NCBI RefSeq assembly: GCF_000003815.2
Contig: NC_049982.1
Span: 1,445,192-1,509,191, forward strand
From: Branchiostoma floridae
Taxonomy: Eukaryota; Chordata; Leptocardii; Amphioxiformes; Branchiostomatidae
Length of the DNA stretch: 64,000 nucleotides
Direction: 5' to 3'
A model generated the notes under the pieces. It did not search any database. It saw only the letters and a program-made list of their open reading frames with translations, and was not told the origin of the DNA. Below are positions 26,799 through 36,880 of this stretch, piece after piece (within the stretch, counting starts at the first letter, position 1; every line of letters begins with the position of its first letter). The translations under genes were made by a program, and so were the position numbers.

Positions 26799-27939
26799 AA
26801 CTTCCATTGATCTACTAACCTGATGAAACTATTAACGAAAGCAGTAATGTTTGGTGGATACGTTAGCAGCAGCCCACACCGGATGGTCTGTTTATTATCG
26901 GACAAAGACTTCAGCATAATCCCCAAATTGCCCTACATTAAACACGTACGGAACTCATGTCAACACATGGAAAATCAATTACGGCATTGCATGGTGCAGA
27001 TTTAACGGGCAGTTCTCCACACTCGCTGGATTACAAGGCGTACTAAGAGGTATTTTATGGCCTGTTGTTCTGACAAATATAGATAAATTAGCCTATCATC
27101 ATTTACCGCTAATCTTCTAGTTGGTCTGTTGATAGTTTTGCAGGGATTCGTTCTTTTTTTTTAGCATCTATGTAGATTTTTAACATATTCAATCATTCAC
27201 TCATTTTTCGCAAATGTTGCATATATATTTATAACGAGGCCTTTGTGAGATTAAGCGCAGCATGTTGCAGTGTACTTTCTTATCTAACGAGTTCGACATC
27301 TTTATCAGACTGTAGAAGGTTCTAGAATAACCATAGAATTATCAGTGTTGTGTGAATAAACCAACTCGACTCTGGAAGGAAAATTTAAACGCAGCAAAGC
27401 GACGCCATTGAGCACAAAGAGCAGGCATTGTGCCCGCGACACCCCGAGTCGTGCTGTCGTGCTGCACATTTGGGTTGTTTTGATGCATGAGGGTTGGACC
27501 CAGCAGGGATCCGCGCGCCTCCCCCTCTCCCAGCCTCAGGTGTACCTGTCCTAGCACACCTGGTTAGGGTCTACTTGTCCCAACACACCTGGCGATGCCA
27601 CGGAAGTTTCTTACACAAGATACATCTTCAGAGAATACGATTTGGGGAGTGAGAAAATTCCAAGCAAACGGAAACACACATTTTCCAACCGAACCGGTGA
27701 GCTGGTTGCATGCAGGAACTATAAAATACAGGAAGCATACCAAAAAGAAAATAAATTACTAATGTTCATAGTTTGAGGATATTTCTTGAAATAGAAGTTA
27801 ATGTTTCGTTTTCTCAAACAGCCTGGCCGGGCCCTGGTCTGAAAATGTGACCCTAGAAATAGCAGGGTCTGAAATTGTATCTGATATCACAGCTAACGAC
27901 GTGTCGCCCCTTTTTTAATATCTAACACCGACAGGTGAT

Positions 27940-28790
27940 GAAATCGGTCTAATGAAGATGTCGGTACCACTTTACACGGCACCGGTGTCCATTCTACGTT
28001 ATTGGTTTCAGATGAAACACTTAAGGCATCAAATTTTGGGGTTCATAACTCCGAAATTGTAATCGTGACGTCTCCCGTTTTACAAAACGATCTGACAAAT
28101 TTATCAACCTCACCTGCGTTTCCCACCTCACGTACTTAACACGGTAATTTTTTTAGCCATTTAAACACGTTTGCGCACCTTTTTCTGTGGGTCCATAACT
28201 CTCAAATTGTAACGATGAATGATTCCTTTCCCCAAACATTTTGTCGTTACGTTATTTTGCAGAGGAATTACAGTCCTAAGTACAAAGTAATTTCGTTCTT
28301 CGTTTACATCTATCTAATAAAGATGTCGCTACCACTTTACATCGTTTACCATTCTGCACTTACATCAAATTTAGTAGTTTGATCTGAAACGCTTCGTTTT
28401 GAGGTTTATTACAAAGTATTGCGTGCCTCATTTTGGGCTTCAAAACTCTGAAACTGTGTTCATGACTGTTATTTTTCCCCCACAAAATTTGGCACCTAAA
28501 TTCCCTGCTATAAAGTCATTTGCTTAGATCTATCTTTTCTATACAATTTGTTGAGTGATATGTCAAATCTTAGGTCGCAGAGAGAGCTCGGTGAGAGCGC
28601 CGCCCTGGTGGAAAGATTTATTTCTATTCTACGGTAGTCGTTTAAGCTGAAACGATTCGTGTTGGTGTCTTCTAGACAAAACACTAGTACTGTTCACCTG
28701 ATTTTTGGGCTCAGAACTCTGAAATTGTAATGGCGACCACTTCTTTTTCCCTCACACGACCTGAAACAGAAAAAAAAAACGTATCTACAA
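27940..28790. repeat. Degenerate repeat block with an M1 MITE end
   Basis: A phrase of the type TTTTGGG-TCA-AACTCTGAAATTGTAAT followed by a C/T-rich stretch and CACAAAATTT occurs four times, near 28030, 28185, 28430 and 28695. AAGATGTCG-TACCACTTTACA occurs at 27955 and 28320. Within it, 28515-28618 on the minus strand matches the left half of M1 copy a, including GGTCGCAGAGAGAGC and GAGAGCGCCG. Confidence 0.5.
28515..28618 (-). mobile_element. MITE, family M1 copy i (one end)
   Basis: The reverse complement reads CTAGTGG-type end, GGCGCTCTC, CTCTCTGCGACCT, ATTTGACATATC and CAACAAATTGTAT, in the same order and spacing as 9683-9755. The other half is not recognisable. Confidence 0.6.
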
Positions 28791-28802
28791 AGTCCTGTCG
28801 TA

Positions 28803-28975
28803 CTTCACCTGTACGCCTCCACGTCTCGTACGTCCCGACGTCGTGCTCTCGTCTCACCTGGGGGCGCGTCCCACCTCCCACCTGGCGCGCCATTAACACC
28901 TCCACCTGGGCACATTACCTCAAAGCAATTGACCCACACCTGACCCACATACAAGCTGCCTTTTCTACCTGCGAC
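28803..28975 (+). promoter_or_regulatory. Cluster of five CACCTG E-boxes in one orientation
   Basis: CACCTG occurs at 28806, 28855, 28879, 28903 and 28937, all on the + strand, with TACCTG near 28967. The sequence is GC-rich with ACGTC and GGCGCGCC motifs. CACCTG is the Snail/ZEB/Scratch core. It may be an enhancer or silencer, or a degenerate CACCTG-containing repeat, since spacings of 24-49 bp are uneven. Confidence 0.35.
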
Positions 28976-29020
28976 AAACATCCATTTAATGGAGGCATTT
29001 ACGCCGTGTGTGACATGTAA

Positions 29021-31539
29021 GGTCTGCTGTGTGGCGCGGTCATTAGAGAAGGGACGGAGCGGAGATTTATAGAGAGGTTCTCCGCATAGAGAATGGAGTC
29101 GTCCTCATCATTGCTATTAGCCTGTTCAACAGACCCGAAGTTATGTGATTTGTTGGTTTCGGTGAATTTTTCTCCGCACGACAGATGTTGTACGGTGACT
29201 CGCTCCCCGGTACTTTCCGTCAGAAACCCGCTGGACTGTGATATAATTCTATCTACGGTAACGTCGCGAAACGTACTTAGTTATAAGATCGTTACGTTTG
29301 GAGTGAAGTGTGCATCGGTAGATTCTCTATCCGTAATGTGTTTGGGACGATTGTCCGCTTAATGCAATGGATTTTTAATACGTTCTTAAGACAAATTAAG
29401 ATAACGGCCGTTTGTTTTCTTCAATTGCTTGCCATATGGACAGTAGCCGATGGTGACTACTTCGGGCCGTTTGAGGGCAATTTGAATCGCTTCCTTTGTC
29501 AGTGGTGGGGTCATTTTACACCATGATGGCGTACTTCTTTTTAAAACGGGTTTAACAGTGAGTTAATTACTACAGAAAGGGTTTCAACAGTCTACGTCTC
29601 GATCCCTGCCTCGCACATGCTTTGCCTGAACGAAAATGAAGTGGTTCTATTTTTTTCAATTCGGCTTTTTTCAACTGTATGGATAGTGTAATGCTTGATT
29701 TTAAAGAGGTTTAACAAACGAATTTAGTACTACAGCAAATTCTGTTAAGTTAACTTCTCATACATTCATTCGAATGACATCGCGGTGCAAACAGTGCTGT
29801 TATAAAGCTTTAACTTGGCGTACAAAACTGAAAAACGTTCAACACGAAATAAAGAAACATTTTAGATGCTACGATAAACGACTCTTCCTCGACAGTTGTA
29901 CACGGTACAATGTAAAGCAACAAAGATTTAGTGATACTAGTCGATTCTATAACTACGAGTACAGGAATATAAACGGAATGGCGGATTAACATAGTGTATG
30001 TTAAACGTTTCTGTCTGTTATAAAACAGTCTCTCTGTAGTAGCGCGCTTCAAATGTATTGACCTGCATGTAAGTACGTAAATACGGAGTCGAAAATGCCA
30101 AAAGTAAATTTAAAATAGATGTTTCTATCTTTGGCACTTTTGATGTGAATCCATGTGATAGAAATGCACACTGCTATCAGGCCGATCTCGTTTCGCTCTT
30201 CAAGCATGCCAAGCGTTACCCACAGAGTAGAGCTATTATTACCGCACATTCAGGCAGGCATTCTCCATACTATAACATCCTACCAACCCTTACTTAAAGT
30301 ACAGCTGCGTTTGGCTGATTATACCCATCGTACCGCGGAAATACATGGCATTACACACCCAGTAATGGCGCAGTTTTCGGCTCTTTAGCTGCCTAACCTT
30401 TTGTGTGTAAAACAATGGGACATGAGTGCTGCCGATTGAATTAGTCAGGTCAGCGCACTTGGAGCTATTCCTTGTCATGTTTACCTGTGGTTTAAAGATA
30501 GCTACATCTTTCTGTTGTAAGATATTGGTAAGATGCCGTTCAGGTTAGTTTTAGAAGTCCGACTTTTGCTTCACAGTTTGTCCATGTACCACTGGCCGCC
30601 CGCATGTCGGTTGTTCTGGTGTCGTTATGTCCCGAAGATTGGTGCATGTTCTCACCATCAGACAGGGAACGTCCTGGTAACGGCGCCTACATGGTCATTT
30701 GTACAATTACGTCTTGTGACAGGGGACATGCGTGCGATTTATGCCGACCTCTTATTCCGTACAACTGTCGCTTTCTCTTTATTGTTTTATAATCACAGAG
30801 CTCGACACGAGATAGCCCTTTGTTAGAGACTTTTACTTTTAGTTTGTTAACACTACCCCTGCATATCTTCTACTCAAAACAAATTGCATACGTGTTGAAA
30901 TGCTACAAGGATATATAAATACATTGCATTCTAGGCCAAAATCGGCATCTTTGATATGCTTGCTCATAACAAACTTTGGCTCTATACATATTGTCTGTTG
31001 CCCAATGACCGTTCCTCTATACTATGGTTTCGTTCATAATCTTAATATTCCTGTAAATTCTTCAAATAGGCACGCTGTTTCGCTGAACTTTAATGTTTTA
31101 GTTTTTACAAATTTTGCGCTTGACGCAATATTCTCCATCTGTGATACTTGTAAGATCAATTAACCATTGTTTAACTGCCTTCTAATCGTGTGATGACAGG
31201 GTATCATTGTACGGCCCAGGTTCATTCAATCGAAAGAACGGTTATTTACTGAACGTTGTGTTCTCCGTTTGTTTTATTCGTTCTAAAAATCCATTTAAAG
31301 TTGTTTGATCCCAACGATACCGTAAAAAAAGTGGTTACAATGTCTCACTTTATTCTTATTCAATAAAAAGAAACTATATTATGTTTTATACGCAAATAAT
31401 CAAGTACGAAGGTAATTGATATATAAGCACTTATACGTAACGAACCAATCATATTCTTATCGGTGTAGGAGTATTGAAGTAGCGTTAGGGCCTGAAAGTG
31501 GTGCTTTATACCCAATAATCCCGTTAGCTCGATTTAACT
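29021..31539. other. Noncoding DNA, no gene seen
   Basis: AT-rich sequence with ORFs of 60-97 codons on both strands, none recognisable and none with flanking splice sites in a convincing context. Confidence 0.5.
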
Positions 31540-32060
31540 CTCCAGGAAACACTTGAGAAGGAATCGCCGTTTATTTTCCCGGAAACCGCGGCGAGGATTA
31601 CGTGTCCGGTTGTAATTGGATTAGGTAAATCCGCAGCAATCGGCGACACCGGCTCCTGTAATTGTCCTCTCCTGATTTCATGGCGACACCGGCTGGTGTA
31701 TAATTGCCCACTCCTGGTTCCCACCCCGACTCTCTTCTTTCTCTGGAGTGTACCCCGACAGTCCGTCCTCCCGTACCGAGTAGGTAAACACAAAGGACCC
31801 GTCGGCGGGCCTCCTGTCCCGTCCGGCCCGGTAGAGCCCAACAGATGGGTGCAGTGTGAACCGCGAGGTGCATCGCCTTTCAGCCCGCTCGCTCTAACAG
31901 GATTAACCCAATCCACTACAATATTGTCCCATCAAAGGGAGATTCCATTATCCGCGCCCGACACGTTATACATACACTTAGACATTCCGTTATGGAAATC
32001 ACGGCACAGCGGGAGAAGTTACGCTAACGTCACACTTCCTAACAGGGACCGGGATGTTTG
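31540..32060. promoter_or_regulatory. GC-rich island with a perfect P3/RCSI-type paired-class homeodomain site
   Basis: 31613-31623 reads TAATTGGATTA, which fits TAATYNRATTA, the palindromic site bound by paired-class homeodomain dimers and known in photoreceptor promoters. A duplicated phrase GGCGACACCGGCT (31642 and 31683) follows. The long ORFs on both strands here are compositional. A Pax6-bound autoregulatory element is possible but unproven. Confidence 0.3.
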
Positions 32061-33424
32061 TTGAAACGAAAAATTGAAATGTATACGTAAATATTTATAC
32101 AAATTATGCCCACGACTATTCTCTGTACGTCTTGTATAGTTTGGTGTCTTTTATATCATATTTTTCGTTCCCGAAAGCCGCCCGGCCGGGCCCAGGTTTG
32201 GAAATGTAACGTTAGCTTCAGTAGACATCTAACCGTCGTTTTGCGCTTATGTTCAATTATCCAATCGACAAGGATGCTGATCAATCACATACACGTTACA
32301 GCTAATACACTTACCACTCTATACGTAAACTAAGACGCTCCTTTTCATTCAAAATTGTAATGATTTCCCTTACGAGGTTAGCATTTAACAACTATATGGA
32401 GTGTTTCCGTCTGTGTTACTAATGCTCAATGATTGTTGGCGAACAAAAATCGTTTGATCTGAGATACAAATTTTCCTAACTTAATAATGAGCCAGTAGAT
32501 TTCAGTTTGCTGATTTGAATCTTAGAAGGAAGAAAGGAAGTTAGCAAGCAATTAGCTCTTTCGTTTACTTTATCATCGCCTATACATGAAGTACCCTTTG
32601 TTCGATGAGAACTAACCCTTCCGTACAATGGTCTGGATATCTCTTCGCAGACTCAGAACCAACACAAGTTGTCAGTTTGAGTTTGATGAGCACGATTCTG
32701 CCCCGTCTGATGCTGATGCCCAATTACCTAATGGCCGTGGTGCATGGTCTGTGTTCATACATGGGTACACAATCTCCGTGTTCACACAGTAGATCTACAA
32801 AGGCTGACATGATGATGTTTGTGCCATTAGGATTTTTCCTTTCTTCTCTGCTATTGTTTGTTTCTCAAGCCCCTTCCATCCACTGCTTATTGCACCCGTG
32901 GGACTCGCATTTAGATCATTAACATTTGAAACAAAGTCTCGCCTTTTCCATCTACACGTACTGTCCCTCCGATGTTCGTATGGCGTTTTGATGAGGCAGT
33001 TGGCTTTGAAAATATCGAATTATGTAAGGACGTTTTTTATGGGCATCGTTAAGTATTGACGAAGATGTACATTTTTTGTGTGTCTTCTTTTGGGGTTAAG
33101 CGGTTATTTCGATCCTCCTGTTGCTATATACTAAGCATATGGTAGTTTTGCCATCTCTGCATGTATCTTGGTAGTTTGATTGCATGTTATCGTCAAGTTT
33201 ACCGACTGTTGGCTGTCAGTAGAAAGGTAGATGTTCTGAAGTTTCCATGTGAATGTTTTCTACGTGTTTATTTAAAGTTATCGCCGTGGATTGTCTTTGT
33301 TCTCATGTTTTAGCACATGCTAGAAATGTAACTTTTTACACAGGATACTTGATTGATTAGTAACTTACCGTTAGTTTCTTCAGGGTTATCGCCCTTGTGT
33401 TCGTATCCGTGTCGTATTTGTTTG
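32061..33424. other. Noncoding DNA, no gene seen
   Basis: AT-rich sequence without repeats of note. ORFs are below 110 codons and unrecognised. Confidence 0.5.
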
Positions 33425-33990
33425 TTTGTTCGTTTGCTTCTTATTTTTGCCGTACTTGCTAACGTCTATTATCCAGAGAGCCATTGCCATGTAGTACGTG
33501 ATGACCATGTTTATCTGTTTGTTATATTTACTGACTACCGTTTACCGGAGGCCGGATACAGAGTGTGCGTGTTGAGCTTGTTTGTTTGTTTGTTTGTTGT
33601 TGCCATGTTTACTGACAGTTGTTTACGGAGGGCCATTGCCGAAGCGTGCGTGTTGAGTTATTTGTTTATTTATTTGTTTGTTGTTGTTGTCATGTTTACT
33701 AACGGCTGTTTACGGAGGACCGGCGCCAGAGCGTGCGTGTTGTGTGTTTATTTGTTTGTTGTTGTTGACATGATTACTAACGGCTGTTTACGGAGGGCCG
33801 GCGCCACAGCGTGCGTGTTGAGTTGTTGGTTTATTTGTTTGTTGTTGTTGACATGTTTACTAACGGCTGTTTACGGAGGGCCGGCGCCGCAGCGTGCGTG
33901 TTGAGTTGTTGGTTTATTTGTTTGTTGTTGTTGACATGTTTACTAACGGCTGTTTACGGAGGGCCGGCGCCGCAGCGTGCGTGTTGAGCT
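33425..33990 (+). repeat. Minisatellite, 78-88-bp unit, about six copies
   Basis: The unit contains TTATTTGTTTGTTGTTGTTG, ACATGTTTACTAACGGCTG, TTTACGGAGGGCCGGCGCC and CAGCGTGCGTGTTGAG. The last three copies are at exactly 83 bp and nearly identical; the first are diverged. A 183-codon ORF crosses the array but changes reading frame relative to the unit, so it is not a gene. Confidence 0.9.
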
Positions 33991-34134
33991 CGCGATCTCC
34001 CGGCGCGGGGTCTCGGGTGGCCGGGCGGCCGCTGCAGAACATGTAGTCTGGGCCCGGCCCCTTCTTTCCCCGGCCTGGTTCGGGCCGAGCTGCCCTGCTG
34101 CGTGAAGACTGACGCCACGCCTCGGTACCTTCTT

Positions 34135-34330
34135 AAAGACCTCTCCTGTTACCTGTGGTCCCTCCTAACATCTTATAACTCCTCTGTAGCTTCTTATCTT
34201 AAAGACCCGCCACCCCCCACCCCCACCTGTCGCCTGTGGCCCCACCTCACGTCTTATAACTCCCTCACGTCTTATAACTCCTCGGTAGCTTGTAAATTGT
34301 TAAAGACCCCTCCTGTCACCCCACCTAACA
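34135..34330 (+). repeat. Degenerate tandem repeat, about 90-bp unit
   Basis: TTAAAGACC, CACCTGT-GCCTGTGG-CCC and TCTTATAACTCC recur about three times, with GTCTTATAACTCC doubled at 34253 and 34269. Confidence 0.65.
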
Positions 34331-34696
34331 TCTTTCTTGACGCTTGTAATGCTTGCTTGTTCCTAGTCACCGGTACTTTCTGTCAACCCCTGATTTTCAC
34401 ACACCTACTGAATTTTTTTGTCAAGACTTCACCTACTTTATTGCAGACATATCCCTCCTCCATCCCTTCCAACCAGTTGAGTCGAGTTTATCAGCTTTAT
34501 AATGTAACGTTATATTGTATCCCGGCCTGATCATGTCTCCCCTTAACACCCTATCAACTCCTCTCGCCGAGACAGACGACACTTATCATCAGCATCATGT
34601 ACCCACTCCGCTGTCAGACAAGCTGCCATCCCCACTTTCTGCGTATCCGCCACTCCTCATCCGTTATCTCCATCCATCCCCACATCCCTCTCATAA

Positions 34697-34942
34697 AGGC
34701 CCCCTCTCACTTGACGTGCGGCACGCTTGCAGCATTGCTGCGTTCGTTCACTGCGGTACTGTTTTGTTATTTTCTCCGATTTGTTATAATTCAGATATTG
34801 CGCAATACGTAAAAGTGTGACATAGAAGACGACAAAATACACAACAAGTAAGAAAATTCGTTCTTTATCTCTGAAATTCGTTGAGCATCTTCCGAACGCA
34901 GCAATGCCGCAAGCGTGCCGCACGTCAAGTGAGAGGGGGCCT
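34697..34942 (-). mobile_element. Intact MITE, family M1 copy e, with TAA target-site duplication
   Basis: This is a 246-bp element with about 50-bp terminal inverted repeats starting AGGCCCCCTCTCACTTGACG and ending in the reverse complement. TAA stands directly outside each end (34694-34696 and 34943-34945). A 3-bp TAA/TTA duplication is typical of PIF/Harbinger transposons. The interior has no ORF, so it depends on a transposase elsewhere. It is nearly identical to copy c (11231-11415) in opposite orientation, which points to recent mobility. Confidence 0.88.
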
Positions 34943-35077
34943 TAATCATAGATCTCAGCTAACTCCTCCACTATATGGAGATAAGATATTCCCACCTCCA
35001 ACTCTTGACAGTACCCATTACATGGAACATGATCCATTGGAGGATCGGCTCCAGATCTGTATGTCACCGCGAAAGGT

Positions 35078-35410
35078 NNNNNNNNNNNNNNNNNNNNNNN
35101 NNNNNNNNNNNNNNNNNNNNNNNNNNNNNNNNNNNNNNNNNNNNNNNNNNNNNNNNNNNNNNNNNNNNNNNNNNNNNNNNNNNNNNNNNNNNNNNNNNNN
35201 NNNNNNNNNNNNNNNNNNNNNNNNNNNNNNNNNNNNNNNNNNNNNNNNNNNNNNNNNNNNNNNNNNNNNNNNNNNNNNNNNNNNNNNNNNNNNNNNNNNN
35301 NNNNNNNNNNNNNNNNNNNNNNNNNNNNNNNNNNNNNNNNNNNNNNNNNNNNNNNNNNNNNNNNNNNNNNNNNNNNNNNNNNNNNNNNNNNNNNNNNNNN
35401 NNNNNNNNNN
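35078..35410. other. Assembly gap (333 N) hiding a Pax6 exon
   Basis: Unsequenced bases directly before the visible end of Pax6 exon 1. The gap very probably contains most of the first half of the paired domain. Confidence 1.
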
Positions 35411-35442
35411 TCGAATGGGTGCGTGTCCAAGATTCTGGGAAG
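35411..35442 (+). CDS. Pax6: Pax6 exon 1 (visible 3' end): end of the first half of the paired domain
   Basis: The 32 bases directly after the assembly gap read SNGCVSKILG plus two bases of the next Arg codon. This is the recognition-helix end of the N-terminal (PAI) half of the Pax6 paired domain. The exon stops at AG|GTACTG, and its two leftover bases join the single leading G of the next exon to give the Arg of the conserved Gly-Arg-Tyr-Tyr run. The rest of the exon must lie in the 333-base gap, which is large enough for the roughly 165 nt needed for the family's N-terminal half. An ATG at 35061, just before the gap, begins M-S-P-R-K and then a possible AAAG|GT donor. It could be the start exon, but this is speculative. 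The call is firm although the exon is short, because residues, donor and phase all agree. Confidence 0.9.
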
Positions 35443-36357
35443 GTACTGTATTCCAAAATGTCAAACAAAAATTCGATAGAAAAATACAAAAAGGTGTTAT
35501 TTAAAACAACTGCATGCGTTTATAAAAAGAGACCAATTGCGGTATTCTAGCAAGCTACCCCATGCCAGAATTCAAGCCCTTCCTGTGAAAGGGTAACTCG
35601 CTTTTGCCGCGTAATTGGTTCCTGGCAAAGCACCAATGAAGGTAGTGTATATCAAAATTCAAACTCAAAAGACAAACCAGCAGGATGCTATAGAAAGCTA
35701 AAGGGAGTTCAAAATAAATTATTTCGAACACCTGTGTGCTTTAAAATTACCACTTTGCTACAATTTTCTATCAGACCACACCGAATTTCACAAATTACAG
35801 CCTACTATAAATAAGTGTCTCGTCTCTTTATGAGGTACTCGTAGACGTTATACGAACAGTGTTTTGATTGGTTTATCGTCTGGAAGATCAGATAAAATGA
35901 TTTAAAACAAACGCAATATTTTCACTCTTGACATCTCCGGAAATAGGAATGAGGAAATACGACGCGCCAAGCGCAAAAGTAGCCTTACCGTTTCTAAAAT
36001 GAACAAATTTCATCGAAAAAAAAGGAACAGTTCTCTTACAATTTGAAAAAGAAAAAACCTAATAACGAAATGTTCCTCTTAACGTTGCTGATTTCACTTA
36101 ATTCAGTTAAGAGAAATAATTGCATAACATGACTTTAACTTCGACTAGGTACTTAATCATTCAAGCGAAGCATTTGAAAGATGATATTTTCACATTTCTA
36201 AATTTATTTCCAATAAACTTACTCGTCCGTTAACAATATCCATAACAAAACCGCACCCATGCATGATGAAACCAGCAGCCTACCGGCGAGCCTACCGTAG
36301 CAGCGCCACTGACCGCGCGAGCCTACAGCGCGCCTGTTCCTCCCTCCCTCCCCGCAG

Positions 36358-36538
36358 GTACTACGAGACCGGGTCGATCCGGCCCCGCGCCATCGGCGGC
36401 TCCAAGCCGCGGGTCGCCACGCCCGAGGTGGTCGCCAAGATCGCGCAGTTCAAGAGGGAGTGTCCGTCCATCTTCGCCTGGGAGATCCGGGACAGACTCC
36501 TGTCGGAGGGCATCTGCACCAATGAGAACATCCCCAGC
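36358..36538 (+). CDS. Pax6: Pax6 exon 2: second half of the paired domain
   Basis: This 181-bp exon encodes 60 residues after completing the Arg codon. It runs from [20 protein letters not shown] through [19 protein letters not shown] to CTNENIPS, the linker and C-terminal (RED) subdomain of the paired domain and almost identical to Pax6 of other animals. The acceptor is a C/T-rich tract ending CCCGCAG at 36357 and the donor is AGC|GTGAGT at 36539. The exon ends on a whole codon, as in vertebrate Pax6 where the next exon also starts with Val-Ser-Ser-Ile-Asn-Arg. It is strongly GC-rich compared with the flanking intron. Its last roughly 30 bases plus the donor are repeated downstream as a minisatellite, so short-read mapping or exon prediction can misplace its end. 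Reading past the donor meets TAA at 36563. Confidence 0.97.
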
Positions 36539-36880
36539 GTGAGTAACACTATTGCTTTGTTTTAATGGTTTTTATCATATATCTATACATTTGTGCTTGT
36601 AGTGAAGTGCGTTTCTAGAGCATCAGCACGGATGAGAACATCCCCAGCGTAAGCAACGCTATTGCTTTGTTTTAACGGTTTTTATTATATATTTATACAT
36701 CTGTGCTTGTTTGAAGTGCGTTTTTAGAGCATTAGCACGGATGATAACATCCCCAGCGTGAGTAACACTATTGCTTTGTTTTAACGGTTTTTTTTTAATT
36801 ATATATCTATACATTTGTGCTTGTTTGAAGTGCGTATCTAGAGCATCAGCACGGATGAGAACATCCCCAGCGTGAGCATT
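36511..36880 (+). repeat. Junction-spanning minisatellite copying the exon 2 donor (about 110-bp unit)
   Basis: The 3' end of exon 2, its GT donor and about 80 bp of intron are repeated in tandem. GT positions are 36539 (true donor, GTGAGT), 36649 (GTAAGC), 36758 (GTGAGT) and 36872 (GTGAGC), so units are 110, 109 and 114 bp. The exon-like part of every intronic copy shares changes absent from the real exon (for example CAGCACGGATGA against CTGCACCAATGA). The copies therefore multiplied from one another in the intron without coding constraint. A fainter fifth relic of the exon-like part sits near 37071-37080. The intron segment of the first unit has an in-frame TAA, so use of any decoy donor would truncate the protein inside the paired domain. 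Lancelet minisatellites of this kind have been called mirages (recalled from the Adh gene). Confidence 0.92.

Noticed and set aside
33353-33904. 183-codon ORF with Cys/Leu/Phe-rich repeats resembling a membrane protein
   Set aside because: It lies on an 83-bp minisatellite. The unit length is not a multiple of three and the reading of the last copy changes frame, so the hydrophobic look comes from GTTT-rich repeat.
34881-35550. Long ORFs of about 190-207 codons crossing 35078-35410
   Set aside because: Most codons are N. The only real coding sequence there is the Pax6 exon end in a different frame (SNGCVSKILG).
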